Part shown: positions 1 through 5,344 of the stretch, piece after piece | Layout: each line of letters begins with the position of its first letter | Numbering within the stretch: position 1 is the stretch's first letter | Assembly: GCA_947476855.1 (NCBI GenBank) | Contig: CANJSR010000129.1 | Location: 1-11,259 of the forward strand | From: Acetobacteraceae bacterium | Lineage (GTDB): Bacteria > Pseudomonadota > Alphaproteobacteria > Acetobacterales > Acetobacteraceae | Length of the DNA stretch: 11,259 nucleotides | Reading direction: 5' to 3' | Notes under the pieces: generated by a model | Seen by the model: only the letters and a program-made list of their open reading frames with translations | Told to the model about the DNA's origin: nothing | Databases searched by the model: none | Translations under genes and position numbers: made by a program

Positions 1-801
1 CATGATGTAGACTTCGGGATGGCCGAAGAACCAGAACAGATGCTGGAACAGAACCGGGTCGCCGCCACCCGTCGGGTCGAAGAAGGCGGTACCGAAATTG
101 CGGTCGCAGATCAGCATGGTGATCGCGCCCGCCAGCACTGGCACGGACAGCACGAGCAGGAAGGCGGTAACCAGTTCCGCCCAGATGAACAGCGGCATCT
201 TGTGCAGCGTCATGCCAGGCGCTCGCATGTTGAAGATCGTCGTGATGAAGTTCATCGATCCGAGCAGCGAGCTGACACCGGCGAGATGCAGCGCGAACAG
301 GGTGAAGTCCATCCCCATGCCGGGTTCGTAGGTCTGGTTGGAGAGCGGTGGATACAGCGTCCAGCCCGAGCCCGACTCATTCAGGATCAGGCCAATGATG
401 ATCATGACCAGGGCCGGCGGCAGCAGCCAGAAGCTGATGTTGTTCAGCCGCGGGAACGCCATGTCCGGGGCGCCGACCATCAGCGGGATGAACCAGTTGC
501 CGAAGCCGCCGATCAGCGCCGGCATGACCGAGAAGAAGATCATCAGCAGCCCATGGGCCGTGATGACGTTGTTCCAGGTCTGCCCGCTGGTGATCACCGT
601 GCCGCCGGGGAACTGCAGCTGCATCCGCATGAAGATCGACAGGACGCCGCCGATCAGTCCGCCAACGACGGCGAAGATCAGGTAGAGCGTGCCGATATCC
701 TTGTGGTTCGTGCTGAACAGCCACCGCGCCACGAAGCCGGGCTTGTGGTCATGGTGATGATTATCATGACCGTGGGCGTGGTCGTGAGTCGTTGCCGCCA
801 T
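1..801 (-). CDS. ctaD: Cytochrome c oxidase subunit I (ctaD/coxA), N-terminal 267 residues, cut by the window edge
   Basis: Catalytic subunit of the aa3-type haem-copper oxidase in the inner membrane; it reduces O2 to water and pumps protons. The frame is open from ATG at 801 to base 1 with no stop. Visible family marks are the opening helix [14 protein letters not shown] (27-40), TAHG with the low-spin haem ligand His83, [11 protein letters not shown] (111-121) with the D-channel aspartate Asp113, and HPEVY (261-265) with CuB ligand His261, the proton-gating Glu263 and the cross-linking Tyr265. The C-terminal half, with the remaining CuB and haem a3 ligands, lies outside the window. A GGAGA ribosome site sits just upstream of the start. 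The gene follows ctaC by 43 bp on the same strand, as in a usual ctaCD operon. The first 19 residues are unusually rich in histidine (8 His). The family identification is certain. Confidence 0.97.
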   Translation of the reverse strand, partial: MAATTHDHAHGHDNHHHDHKPGFVARWLFSTNHKDIGTLYLIFAVVGGLIGGVLSIFMRMQLQFPGGTVITSGQTWNNVITAHGLLMIFFSVMPALIGGFGNWFIPLMVGAPDMAFPRLNNISFWLLPPALVMIIIGLILNESGSGWTLYPPLSNQTYEPGMGMDFTLFALHLAGVSSLLGSMNFITTIFNMRAPGMTLHKMPLFIWAELVTAFLLVLSVPVLAGAITMLICDRNFGTAFFDPTGGGDPVLFQHLFWFFGHPEVYIM

Positions 802-844
802 CGTCTATCTCCTTCACGCGCCAATCCAGGGGGTTGCCCTGGGA

Positions 845-1708
845 TCAGCGCTGAATCGCCTGACCGGTTGCACCGGTCGCGTCAGCCAGGACCCGCCGCT
901 GGGACGGGTCGGTCAAGGCTGCCTTCTTCGCCTGGCCGAGCCAGGCCTTGTATTCGTCGTCCGTGACGGCCTTGACGGAGATGGGCATCCGGCTGTGGTC
1001 GACGCCGCAGATCTGGTTGCACTGGCCGTAATAGACGCCCGGCTTGTCGACGGTCATCCACGTCTCGATCGTGCGGCCAGGGATGGCATAGCGCTGCACA
1101 CCCAACGACGGGATGAAGAAGCTATGGATCACGTCCACGCTGTTGGTCAGGATGCGGATCTTCTTGCCAATCGGCACGACCAGCTGGTTGTCCACCTCTA
1201 GCAGACGAAGCTGGCCGGGCTTCAGATCCTCATCGCGGATCATCCGGCTCTCGATGGCCAGATCCCCGGCCTCCGGATACCCGTACTCCCAGTACCACTG
1301 ATGCGCCGTGACCTTGATGGTCATGTCCGGGTCTGGCGTGCGGTCAAGGTAATAGACCAGCCGGAAGGACGGGATCGCGATCACGACCAGGATCAGCACC
1401 GGGATCACCGTCCACAGCACCTCGATCGTCGTGTTATGGCTCGTCGTGCTTGGCACCGGGTTGCGGGTCGCGTTGTAGCGCACCATGACCCAGACCAGCA
1501 GCGCACCCACGAAGATCGTGATCAGCGTGATGATGATCAGCACAAGATTGTGCAAGTCACTGATCCGCGCCTTCAGCTCATTGGCCGCCGGCTGCATGCC
1601 CATTTCCCAGGGCCTGGGCGCATTGGCCAACGCGTCGGCACCGGACAGCATCATGGCCGCCGCCAGTAGGAGTGTCAGCGCGGCAGGAAGCCGCCTCAGA
1701 AGCTGCAT
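845..1708 (-). CDS. ctaC: Cytochrome c oxidase subunit II (ctaC/coxB), CuA-carrying
   Basis: Periplasm-facing subunit that takes electrons from cytochrome c through the binuclear CuA centre and passes them to subunit I. The 287-residue protein has a signal peptide (about 1-28, ending ADALA), two membrane segments (about 54-76 and 95-118), the aromatic stretch HQWYWEYGYP (136-145) used in electron entry, and the cupredoxin domain. CuA ligands are intact: His195, Cys230, Cys234, His238 and Met241, with the 35-residue His-to-Cys spacing of the family. The usual CxExC glutamate, whose side chain binds the Mg site, is Gln232 here (CNQIC). The start at 1708 is supported by GAGG about 10 nt upstream and by the signal peptide beginning there. 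It is first in the operon, 43 bp before ctaD. It is an aa3 cytochrome c oxidase and not a quinol oxidase, because CuA is present. Confidence 0.97.
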   Translation of the reverse strand: MQLLRRLPAALTLLLAAAMMLSGADALANAPRPWEMGMQPAANELKARISDLHNLVLIIITLITIFVGALLVWVMVRYNATRNPVPSTTSHNTTIEVLWTVIPVLILVVIAIPSFRLVYYLDRTPDPDMTIKVTAHQWYWEYGYPEAGDLAIESRMIRDEDLKPGQLRLLEVDNQLVVPIGKKIRILTNSVDVIHSFFIPSLGVQRYAIPGRTIETWMTVDKPGVYYGQCNQICGVDHSRMPISVKAVTDDEYKAWLGQAKKAALTDPSQRRVLADATGATGQAIQR

Positions 1709-1730
1709 CGGCCGAACACCTCGTTTCGTC

Positions 1731-1765
1731 GCCTGGACCCTTTGGGCATCGTGCCCGCCCCAGGC
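1731..1765 (-). promoter_or_regulatory. Stem-loop in the presumed ctaC leader
   Basis: GCCTGG (1731-1736) pairs with CCAGGC (1760-1765). Inside, GGGC (1744-1747) pairs with GCCC (1753-1756) around a 5-nt loop. If transcription starts near 1771, this hairpin forms the 5' end of the ctaC leader and could affect mRNA stability. There is no T-tract, so a terminator is unlikely. Confidence 0.3.
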
Positions 1766-1777
1766 CGTCAGCGGACT

Positions 1778-1806
1778 CGCCTACCGGACCATTGCCACAA
1801 GATCAA
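1778..1806 (-). promoter_or_regulatory. Candidate promoter for ctaC-ctaD
   Basis: On the minus strand, TTGATC (1801-1806) is followed 17 bp later by TAGGCG (1778-1783). The -35 is a good match and the -10 a poor one. The predicted start near 1771 would give a leader of about 63 nt. It is the best pair seen in the 183-bp gap, not a proven promoter. Confidence 0.3.
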
Positions 1807-1808
1807 GG

Positions 1809-1840
1809 TCCCGTGAGGAACTCCCGTGACCAATCCCGTG
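1809..1840. repeat. Three direct copies of TCCCGTG upstream of ctaC
   Basis: Exact heptamers TCCCGTG lie at 1809-1815, 1822-1828 and 1834-1840, with starts 13 and 12 bp apart. Read on the ctaC strand they are CACGGGA and lie just upstream of the candidate -35. The regular spacing, a little over one helical turn, suggests repeated binding sites for a regulator of the oxidase operon. No matching known consensus comes to mind. Confidence 0.4.
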
Positions 1841-1891
1841 TTTTACGGAACGGCGTGGCCGCCGCACCGCGCCCCGCCCACCGAACCCGGT

Positions 1892-2572
1892 TCAGTTCGG
1901 CAGTGTGACCAGGGTAAAGATGCCGAAGGGTGGAACCGGACTCGTCTCGATCGAGACCATGTCCTCCTGCTCCAGCAGTGCGCCCATCATGAAATCGGGA
2001 TGCCAGCCCAGCGCCCGGGACGCCGGGGCCATCGCCCGTTCCACCCACCAGCGCGGGCCGCGATCAGCGGCGAAGTGGTTCACGAACAGGATTTTGCCAC
2101 CCGGACGCACCACCCGGCGCATTTCCGCGAGCAAGGCCCGCGGATGCGGCACGACAGAGGCGACGAACATCGCCACCGCGGTATCAAAGGAGTCGTCGGG
2201 GAAATCGGTGGCCTCGGCGTCCATCTCCCGCAGGGCGATGACGTTCCGCAGGCTCATTTCACTGACGCGGCGGCGGGCCTGGTCGAGCATGGCGACCGAC
2301 AGGTCGATCCCGGTGATGACCTTATCCTGCCGGTAGTTCGGCAATGCGAGGCCGGTGCCCACGCCCACTTCCAGCACGTCACGGCCAGGCAGGCGGTTGA
2401 CCAGTTCGACGGCCCGTTTGCGCGCGAATGAGGAAACCCCGCCGAAGACGGTGTCATAAACACCCGCCCAACGCCGATAGGCTTCCTGGATCGAAGCGGT
2501 GTCCAGCGCCGCGACCGGAGCCGTGCCGCGCTGCGATCCAGTTCCGCGCCGATCACCAAGCGTATGACTCAT
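1892..2572 (-). CDS. pmtA: SAM-dependent methyltransferase, PmtA-like (phosphatidylethanolamine N-methyltransferase type)
   Basis: A 226-residue class I methyltransferase. Motif I is VLEVGVGTG (66-74), the acidic SAM ribose contact is Asp90 in GIDLS, and a post-II PGG lies at 157-159. Beyond the generic fold it carries stretches I associate with the Rhodobacter-type PmtA: EAYRRWAGVYD (30-40), VVPHP (140-144), VNHF (164-167), LGWHPDF (188-194) and the C-terminal PPFGIFTL (214-221). PmtA methylates phosphatidylethanolamine at the membrane towards phosphatidylcholine. The first 25 or so residues precede the conserved part and may be an extension. AGGA lies about 13 nt before the ATG, rather far, so the start is less sure than the family. 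It stands alone, 174 bp downstream of the cold-shock gene. A ubiquinone/menaquinone-type methyltransferase is the main alternative. Confidence 0.8.
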   Translation of the reverse strand: MSHTLGDRRGTGSQRGTAPVAALDTASIQEAYRRWAGVYDTVFGGVSSFARKRAVELVNRLPGRDVLEVGVGTGLALPNYRQDKVITGIDLSVAMLDQARRRVSEMSLRNVIALREMDAEATDFPDDSFDTAVAMFVASVVPHPRALLAEMRRVVRPGGKILFVNHFAADRGPRWWVERAMAPASRALGWHPDFMMGALLEQEDMVSIETSPVPPFGIFTLVTLPN

Positions 2573-2699
2573 GGGCGGCTGTTATCCTTTCGTCGCGAAA
2601 AAGCCGTAGAGGAGCCAGCGCACGGACGCAAGCCATCTGATGCCGTGCCCCGTGACGGGACGGCGCATCGTGGCACAACCGCAACGCGATGGCATGTCA

Positions 2700-2726
2700 C
2701 CCGCTGCCTGGACAGGCGGCAACGGG
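2700..2726 (-). terminator. Candidate terminator hairpin after the cold-shock gene
   Basis: CCCGCTGCC (2700-2708) and GGCAACGGG (2718-2726) form a 9-bp stem with one G-U pair in the minus-strand RNA and a 9-nt loop. It lies about 20 nt past the cold-shock stop codon. No clear U-tract follows, so it may only stabilise the 3' end. Confidence 0.4.
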
Positions 2727-2746
2727 CCGGGCCGACCGGGTCGTCT

Positions 2747-2956
2747 TCAGTCGGGGTTGGACAGGTTGATGGCGGCCGAGCGGCCGTTCTGCTGCTGCTC
2801 GACATCGAAGCCAAGCTTTTGGCCTTCGTTCAAGGTACGCAGCCCCGCCTTCTGCACAGCGCTGATATGAACGAAGATGTCCTTGCCACCCGTGTCGGGT
2901 GCGATGAAACCGTATCCCTTGGTGGGGTTAAACCACTTTACCGTGCCAGTGGTCAT
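2747..2956 (-). CDS. cspA: CspA-family cold-shock protein
   Basis: A 69-residue single-domain cold-shock protein, a five-stranded OB-fold that binds single-stranded RNA/DNA and acts as an RNA chaperone in the cytoplasm. The opening TGTVKWFNPTKGYGFI is diagnostic. RNP1 is KGYGFIAP (13-20) and RNP2 is DIFVHIS (26-32). The length is normal for the family. A GGAAAGG ribosome site lies upstream of the ATG, within the loop of a potential 6-bp hairpin. A near-consensus -10 about 107 nt upstream implies a long leader, as is known for temperature-regulated csp genes. Whether this copy is cold-induced or constitutive cannot be told from the protein. Confidence 0.96.
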   Translation of the reverse strand: MTTGTVKWFNPTKGYGFIAPDTGGKDIFVHISAVQKAGLRTLNEGQKLGFDVEQQQNGRSAAINLSNPD

Positions 2957-2961
2957 CGTCG

Positions 2962-2986
2962 CGTCGCCTTTCCAACAGGTGCGACG
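2962..2986 (-). promoter_or_regulatory. Hairpin presenting the csp ribosome site
   Basis: CGTCGC (2962-2967) and GCGACG (2981-2986) pair perfectly in the csp mRNA. The 13-nt loop contains most of the GGAAAGG Shine-Dalgarno sequence. Opening or exposing this loop could tune translation, as in other csp leaders. This is inference from base pairing only. Confidence 0.35.
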
Positions 2987-3018
2987 GGCCGGTTTCCGGA
3001 CAGTCGCATATTGCGCCT

Positions 3019-3047
3019 GGGCGATAACGGTTCGTGCCGTGACGCCC
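3019..3047 (-). promoter_or_regulatory. Stem-loop in the csp leader
   Basis: GGGCG/CGCCC (3019-3023 with 3043-3047) encloses ACGG/CCGT (3027-3030 with 3037-3040). The small internal loop is 2 and 3 nt and the terminal loop 6 nt. It lies between the candidate csp -10 and the ribosome site, so it would be part of the leader RNA. Confidence 0.35.
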
Positions 3048-3069
3048 TCCCCTGACGGATACCCCAGGC

Positions 3070-3075
3070 TTTATA
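3070..3075 (-). promoter_or_regulatory. Candidate -10 element for the cold-shock gene
   Basis: TATAAA on the minus strand matches the -10 consensus at five of six positions, rare in this GC-rich DNA. No clear -35 lies 16-18 bp upstream. The predicted start near 3063 gives a csp leader of about 107 nt. Confidence 0.4.
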
Positions 3076-3141
3076 CAATGGCCTGCCCGGATTAGTCCCA
3101 TCAGGAAGGGACGATAAACGCTCCCCGCACCGGCCGCAATC

Positions 3142-3160
3142 AATCCGACGCGATCGGATT
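3142..3160. promoter_or_regulatory. Inverted repeat AATCCGA-N5-TCGGATT, candidate operator
   Basis: Perfect 7-bp arms at 3142-3148 and 3154-3160 with a 5-bp spacer, in an AT-richer pocket of the divergent region. It lies upstream of both csp (about 80 bp before its -10) and tatA. The geometry suits a dimeric regulator; no family can be named. Confidence 0.35.
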
Positions 3161-3332
3161 AAATTCGATTCATGTCTGGCGAATCACCCCCCATCCGACA
3201 CCCCCCCGGCTGCGAAGATGGCTTGCATCCTTCGCGACTCCACGCCATTTCGTCTGTACGCGCGCCCTGGCCGGACAATCCGTAGCGGGGATAGACAAAG
3301 CGGCCAGGAGAGCGGCCGAACATGGAGGTCTC

Positions 3333-3593
3333 ATGGGTAGCTTCAGCATCTGGCATTGGCTCGTGGTTCTGCTGGTGGTCCTGCTGCTGTTCGGCGGCGG
3401 CAAGGTCAGCAGCCTGATGGGCGATTTCGCCAAAGGCATAAAATCATTCAAGAAAAACATGGCGGAAGGCGACGATGCCTCGATGGAGGCGACCGCCGAC
3501 AAGCCTGCGTCCGGCAATATAGCCGGTCCGGCCAACCCGCAGACTCCGCCGCGCGACACCACGTCCAGCACGACCACGACCGCCGCGCGCTGA
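3333..3593 (+). CDS. tatA: Sec-independent translocase subunit TatA
   Basis: An 86-residue TatA/E-type protein that oligomerises in the inner membrane to form the pore-like element for folded twin-arginine substrates. A short periplasmic N-terminus (MGSFSIWHW) leads into one membrane helix (about 9-20), the FGGGK hinge (20-24) and the amphipathic helix [18 protein letters not shown] (26-43). A disordered, Thr-rich tail follows, ending [16 protein letters not shown] (3324-3328) stands at proper spacing before the ATG. tatB and tatC are not next to it; a hairpin and then an amidase gene follow, so it appears to be a single-gene unit. The FGGGK hinge and lack of a TatB-type proline after the helix favour TatA over TatB. 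Confidence 0.92.
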   Translation: MGSFSIWHWLVVLLVVLLLFGGGKVSSLMGDFAKGIKSFKKNMAEGDDASMEATADKPASGNIAGPANPQTPPRDTTSSTTTTAAR

Positions 3594-3608
3594 CCGCTCT
3601 CTGCCGGA

Positions 3609-3626
3609 CGGGGCTGCCCAGCCCCG
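3609..3626 (+). terminator. Candidate terminator hairpin after tatA
   Basis: CGGGGCT (3609-3615) and AGCCCCG (3620-3626) form a 7-bp GC-rich stem with a 4-nt loop, 16 nt past the tatA stop. No T-run follows, so termination would be weak or partial. It may separate tatA from the amidase gene. Confidence 0.4.
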
Positions 3627-3670
3627 CCGGTCCCGGCTACGGTGTTGGCTTCAGCACACCGAGGTCCAGG

Positions 3671-4627
3671 ATGGCGACGCACCGCATTTCCCCGTCTCCC
3701 ACCACCGTTCGCTGGGGCATGTTCGATGCCGCGTTCCCAGCGCTGATCACCATCGACTCGGGCGACACCGTCACGCTTGAGTGTGTGTCCGGCGCGCCGG
3801 AGGTGATGCCGCCCCCCGAGTCGGGCTTCCAGATCCCCCCGGCCCTGGCCGCGATCCACTCGTCATCCCTGCCCCGCGCCGGCGGCCACATCATCACGGG
3901 GCCGGTCGGCGTCCGCGGCGCGGAACCCGGCGACATGCTGGAAGTGCGGATCGACAAGATCGAGTTCGGGACCGACTGGGGCTATTGCGGCTTCCGCCCC
4001 CTCGCCGGCACGCTGCCCGAGGATTTCCCCGACCGCTTCCTGACCCATATCCCGATCGACCGCGCGAAGCGCACCTGCAAGCTGCCTTGGGGGACGGAAC
4101 TGAACCTCGCGCCGTTCTTCGGCGTGATGGGTGTCGCGCCCCCGCCTGGCTACGGCACGATTTCGACCATCCAGCCGCGCCAGCATGGCGGCAACCTGGA
4201 CAACAAGGAACTGACCGAGGGCTCGACCCTGTTCCTGCCAGTCTGGACCGAGGGTGCAAAGTTCTCCGCCGGCGATGGCCATGGCGTGCAGGGCGATGGG
4301 GAGGTCTGCATCAACGCGCTGGAGACCTGCCTGACCGGCACGTTCACCCTGGTCCTGCACAAGGGCGGCGGGGCGCGTGATCCGCTGCTGACCTATCCGC
4401 GGGCGGAAACGCCGACGCATTTCATCACGATGGGCATGCACGAGGACCTGGACCAAGCGATGAAGCAGGCGCTGCGGCAGATGATCTCGTTCATCATCGG
4501 GCGCACGAACCTGTCACGGGAACAGGCCTATCAATTCTGCTCTCTGGCGGTGGATTTCCGCGTCACGCAGACGGTGAACGGGGAAAAGGGCATCCATGGG
4601 ATGCTGAAGAAGGGGTTGTTGTTCTAG
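3671..4627 (+). CDS. Acetamidase/formamidase family protein
   Basis: A 318-residue member of the acetamidase/formamidase family (FmdA/AmdA type), cytosolic hydrolases that release ammonia from small amides such as formamide and acetamide. Family marks are the opening TVRWGMFDA (12-20), PPESGFQIPPAL (48-59), the HTGPV-like segment HIITGPVGVRGAEPGD (73-88), QHGGNLDNKEL (171-181) and GDGHGVQGDGEVC (201-213). Start choice: the frame stays open far upstream over tatA, but homologues begin at this MATHRI-type N-terminus. GAGG is placed just before the ATG at 3671, and the upstream translation is a tatA shadow. It is transcribed alone, 77 bp after tatA, and ends at a strong hairpin facing the convergent flavin reductase. 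The exact amide substrate cannot be read from the sequence. No amide porin or regulator is adjacent. Confidence 0.9.
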   Translation: MATHRISPSPTTVRWGMFDAAFPALITIDSGDTVTLECVSGAPEVMPPPESGFQIPPALAAIHSSSLPRAGGHIITGPVGVRGAEPGDMLEVRIDKIEFGTDWGYCGFRPLAGTLPEDFPDRFLTHIPIDRAKRTCKLPWGTELNLAPFFGVMGVAPPPGYGTISTIQPRQHGGNLDNKELTEGSTLFLPVWTEGAKFSAGDGHGVQGDGEVCINALETCLTGTFTLVLHKGGGARDPLLTYPRAETPTHFITMGMHEDLDQAMKQALRQMISFIIGRTNLSREQAYQFCSLAVDFRVTQTVNGEKGIHGMLKKGLLF

Positions 4628-4634
4628 GTGCAAG

Positions 4635-4656
4635 GGGAGAGGCTCCGGCCTCTCCC
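4635..4656. terminator. Bidirectional hairpin between convergent genes
   Basis: GGGAGAGGC (4635-4643) and GCCTCTCCC (4648-4656) form a perfect 9-bp stem with tetraloop TCCG. It is almost all of the 38-bp gap between the amidase stop and the flavin reductase stop. It could end transcripts from both sides. There is no U-tract in either direction. Confidence 0.6.
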
Positions 4657-4665
4657 GCCGAGACC

Positions 4666-5160
4666 CTAGTTCTTGATCGTCACCGTGTGGTACCCGCGCC
4701 CATAATAGATCAGGCCCTCCACCGCTCGGCCTGTCCGCACGGCTTCAACCGAGCAGAAGAAGACGTCGTGGGTCCCGATCTCGACGATCTGGGTGATCCG
4801 GCAGTCGAAGGCGACGATCGCCTCATCCAGGACCGGCGCGCCGGTTTCCAGCGTGTGCCAGGTGTAGCCGTCGAAGCGCTTGTCCATCGTGTGGTCGGTC
4901 ATGCCGGCGAACACCGGTGACAGGCCTTCCTGCGACGGCGTCAGCGTGTTCACGCACAGGACCTGATTTGCCTTGAACGCCGGGTAGGAATCGTTCGACC
5001 GGTTGGTGCAGACCAGCAGGGTCGGCGGCGTGTCGGTCACGCTCGTGACCGCTGACGCCGTAAATCCGGCGCGCCCGCCGGGCCCGTCGGTGGTGATCAC
5101 GTTCACGGCGGCCCCCAGCCGAGCCATGGCTTCGCGATAGGCTTGCTTCTCGACTGGCAT
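4666..5160 (-). CDS. Flavin reductase, RutF-like (NADH:FMN oxidoreductase domain)
   Basis: A 164-residue flavin reductase-like protein. It would use NAD(P)H to supply reduced FMN/FAD to a partner monooxygenase, or pass electrons in a similar two-component system. Nearly the whole chain resembles RutF of pyrimidine catabolism: EKQAYREAMARLGAAVNVIT (4-23), GRAGFTASAVTSVTDTPP (29-46), LCVNTL (68-73), FDCRITQ (118-124), GTHDVFFC (129-136) and YYGRGYH (152-158). The start has an excellent GGAGGGG site 5 nt upstream. No other rut gene or two-component oxygenase is next to it, so the partner is unknown. HpaC-, HsaB- or EDTA/NTA-type reductases share the fold. The family is sure; the RutF role is not. 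Confidence 0.87.
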   Translation of the reverse strand: MPVEKQAYREAMARLGAAVNVITTDGPGGRAGFTASAVTSVTDTPPTLLVCTNRSNDSYPAFKANQVLCVNTLTPSQEGLSPVFAGMTDHTMDKRFDGYTWHTLETGAPVLDEAIVAFDCRITQIVEIGTHDVFFCSVEAVRTGRAVEGLIYYGRGYHTVTIKN

Positions 5161-5238
5161 TTGATCCCCTCCATCCCGTGCGGCTCATACGTTGCCACTA
5201 TGCCGCCGCCGGCCGACCCTGGCTAGGCCGAGCGGACC

Positions 5239-5256
5239 CATTGACACGGGTCAATG
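5239..5256. promoter_or_regulatory. FNR/FixK-type box upstream of the Lon-like gene
   Basis: CATTGAC-ACGG-GTCAATG is a perfect 7-bp inverted repeat. Its core TTGAC-N4-GTCAA (5241-5254) fits the FNR/Anr/FixK half-sites. It lies in the 184-bp divergent gap between the flavin reductase and the Lon-like gene. With the candidate promoter TTGAAC-N17-CATGTC (5283-5311), its centre sits near -70, a position allowed for class I activation. It could instead serve the flavin reductase. Confidence 0.6.
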
Positions 5257-5282
5257 CCGGCGAGGGCCAGTCATGCGCGTGG

Positions 5283-5311
5283 TTGAACGTGCCGGCCGCA
5301 AGGCGCATGTC
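5283..5311 (+). promoter_or_regulatory. Candidate promoter for the Lon-like/Usp operon
   Basis: TTGAAC (5283-5288), a 17-bp spacer, then CATGTC (5306-5311). The -35 is good and the -10 weak. The predicted start near 5318 leaves a leader of about 27 nt with GGAGG before the ATG at 5345. Confidence 0.3.
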
Positions 5312-5344
5312 TGTCGGGAACAAGATACGAAAGGCGGAGGATCG

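Larger units (their letters stand above)
2957..3332. other. Divergent intergenic region between the cold-shock gene and tatA (376 bp)
   Basis: No convincing gene lies here. It holds the csp leader and promoter, a 7-bp inverted repeat at 3142-3160 and two C-runs of 6 and 7 (3187-3192, 3201-3207). A small hairpin, CGGCC/GGCCG (3301-3318), precedes the tatA ribosome site. No good promoter for tatA was found. The short open frames crossing it resemble nothing known. Confidence 0.6.

Noticed and set aside
19..966. Open frame of 315 codons on the plus strand over the oxidase genes
   Set aside because: Antisense shadow of ctaD and ctaC, rich in His, Gln, Arg and Asp, with no recognisable domain.
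1792..1806. TTGAT...GGCAA-like FNR half-sites upstream of ctaC
   Set aside because: The second half-site is wrong (GGCAA) and the spacing is not N4, so it does not make an FNR-type box.
1881..1900. CCGAAC/GTTCGG inverted repeat at the end of pmtA
   Set aside because: A 6-bp stem that overlaps the stop codon and has no U-tract; too weak to call a terminator.
3187..3207. C-runs of 6 and 7 (G-runs on the csp strand), possible quadruplex or slippage tract
   Set aside because: Only two long runs are close together, and they lie outside genes. This is not enough for a stable quadruplex or a phase-variable switch.
3356..3670. In-frame upstream extension of the amidase reading frame back to 3356
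   Set aside because: It overlaps tatA in another frame, its translation is low-complexity and Arg/Gln-rich, and homologues begin at the ATG at 3671 with its own ribosome site.
5192..5344. Upstream extension of the Lon-like frame, including an ATG at 5273
   Set aside because: GGAGG directly precedes 5345. The extension has no good ribosome site, is not family-like, and would cover the FNR-type box and promoter.
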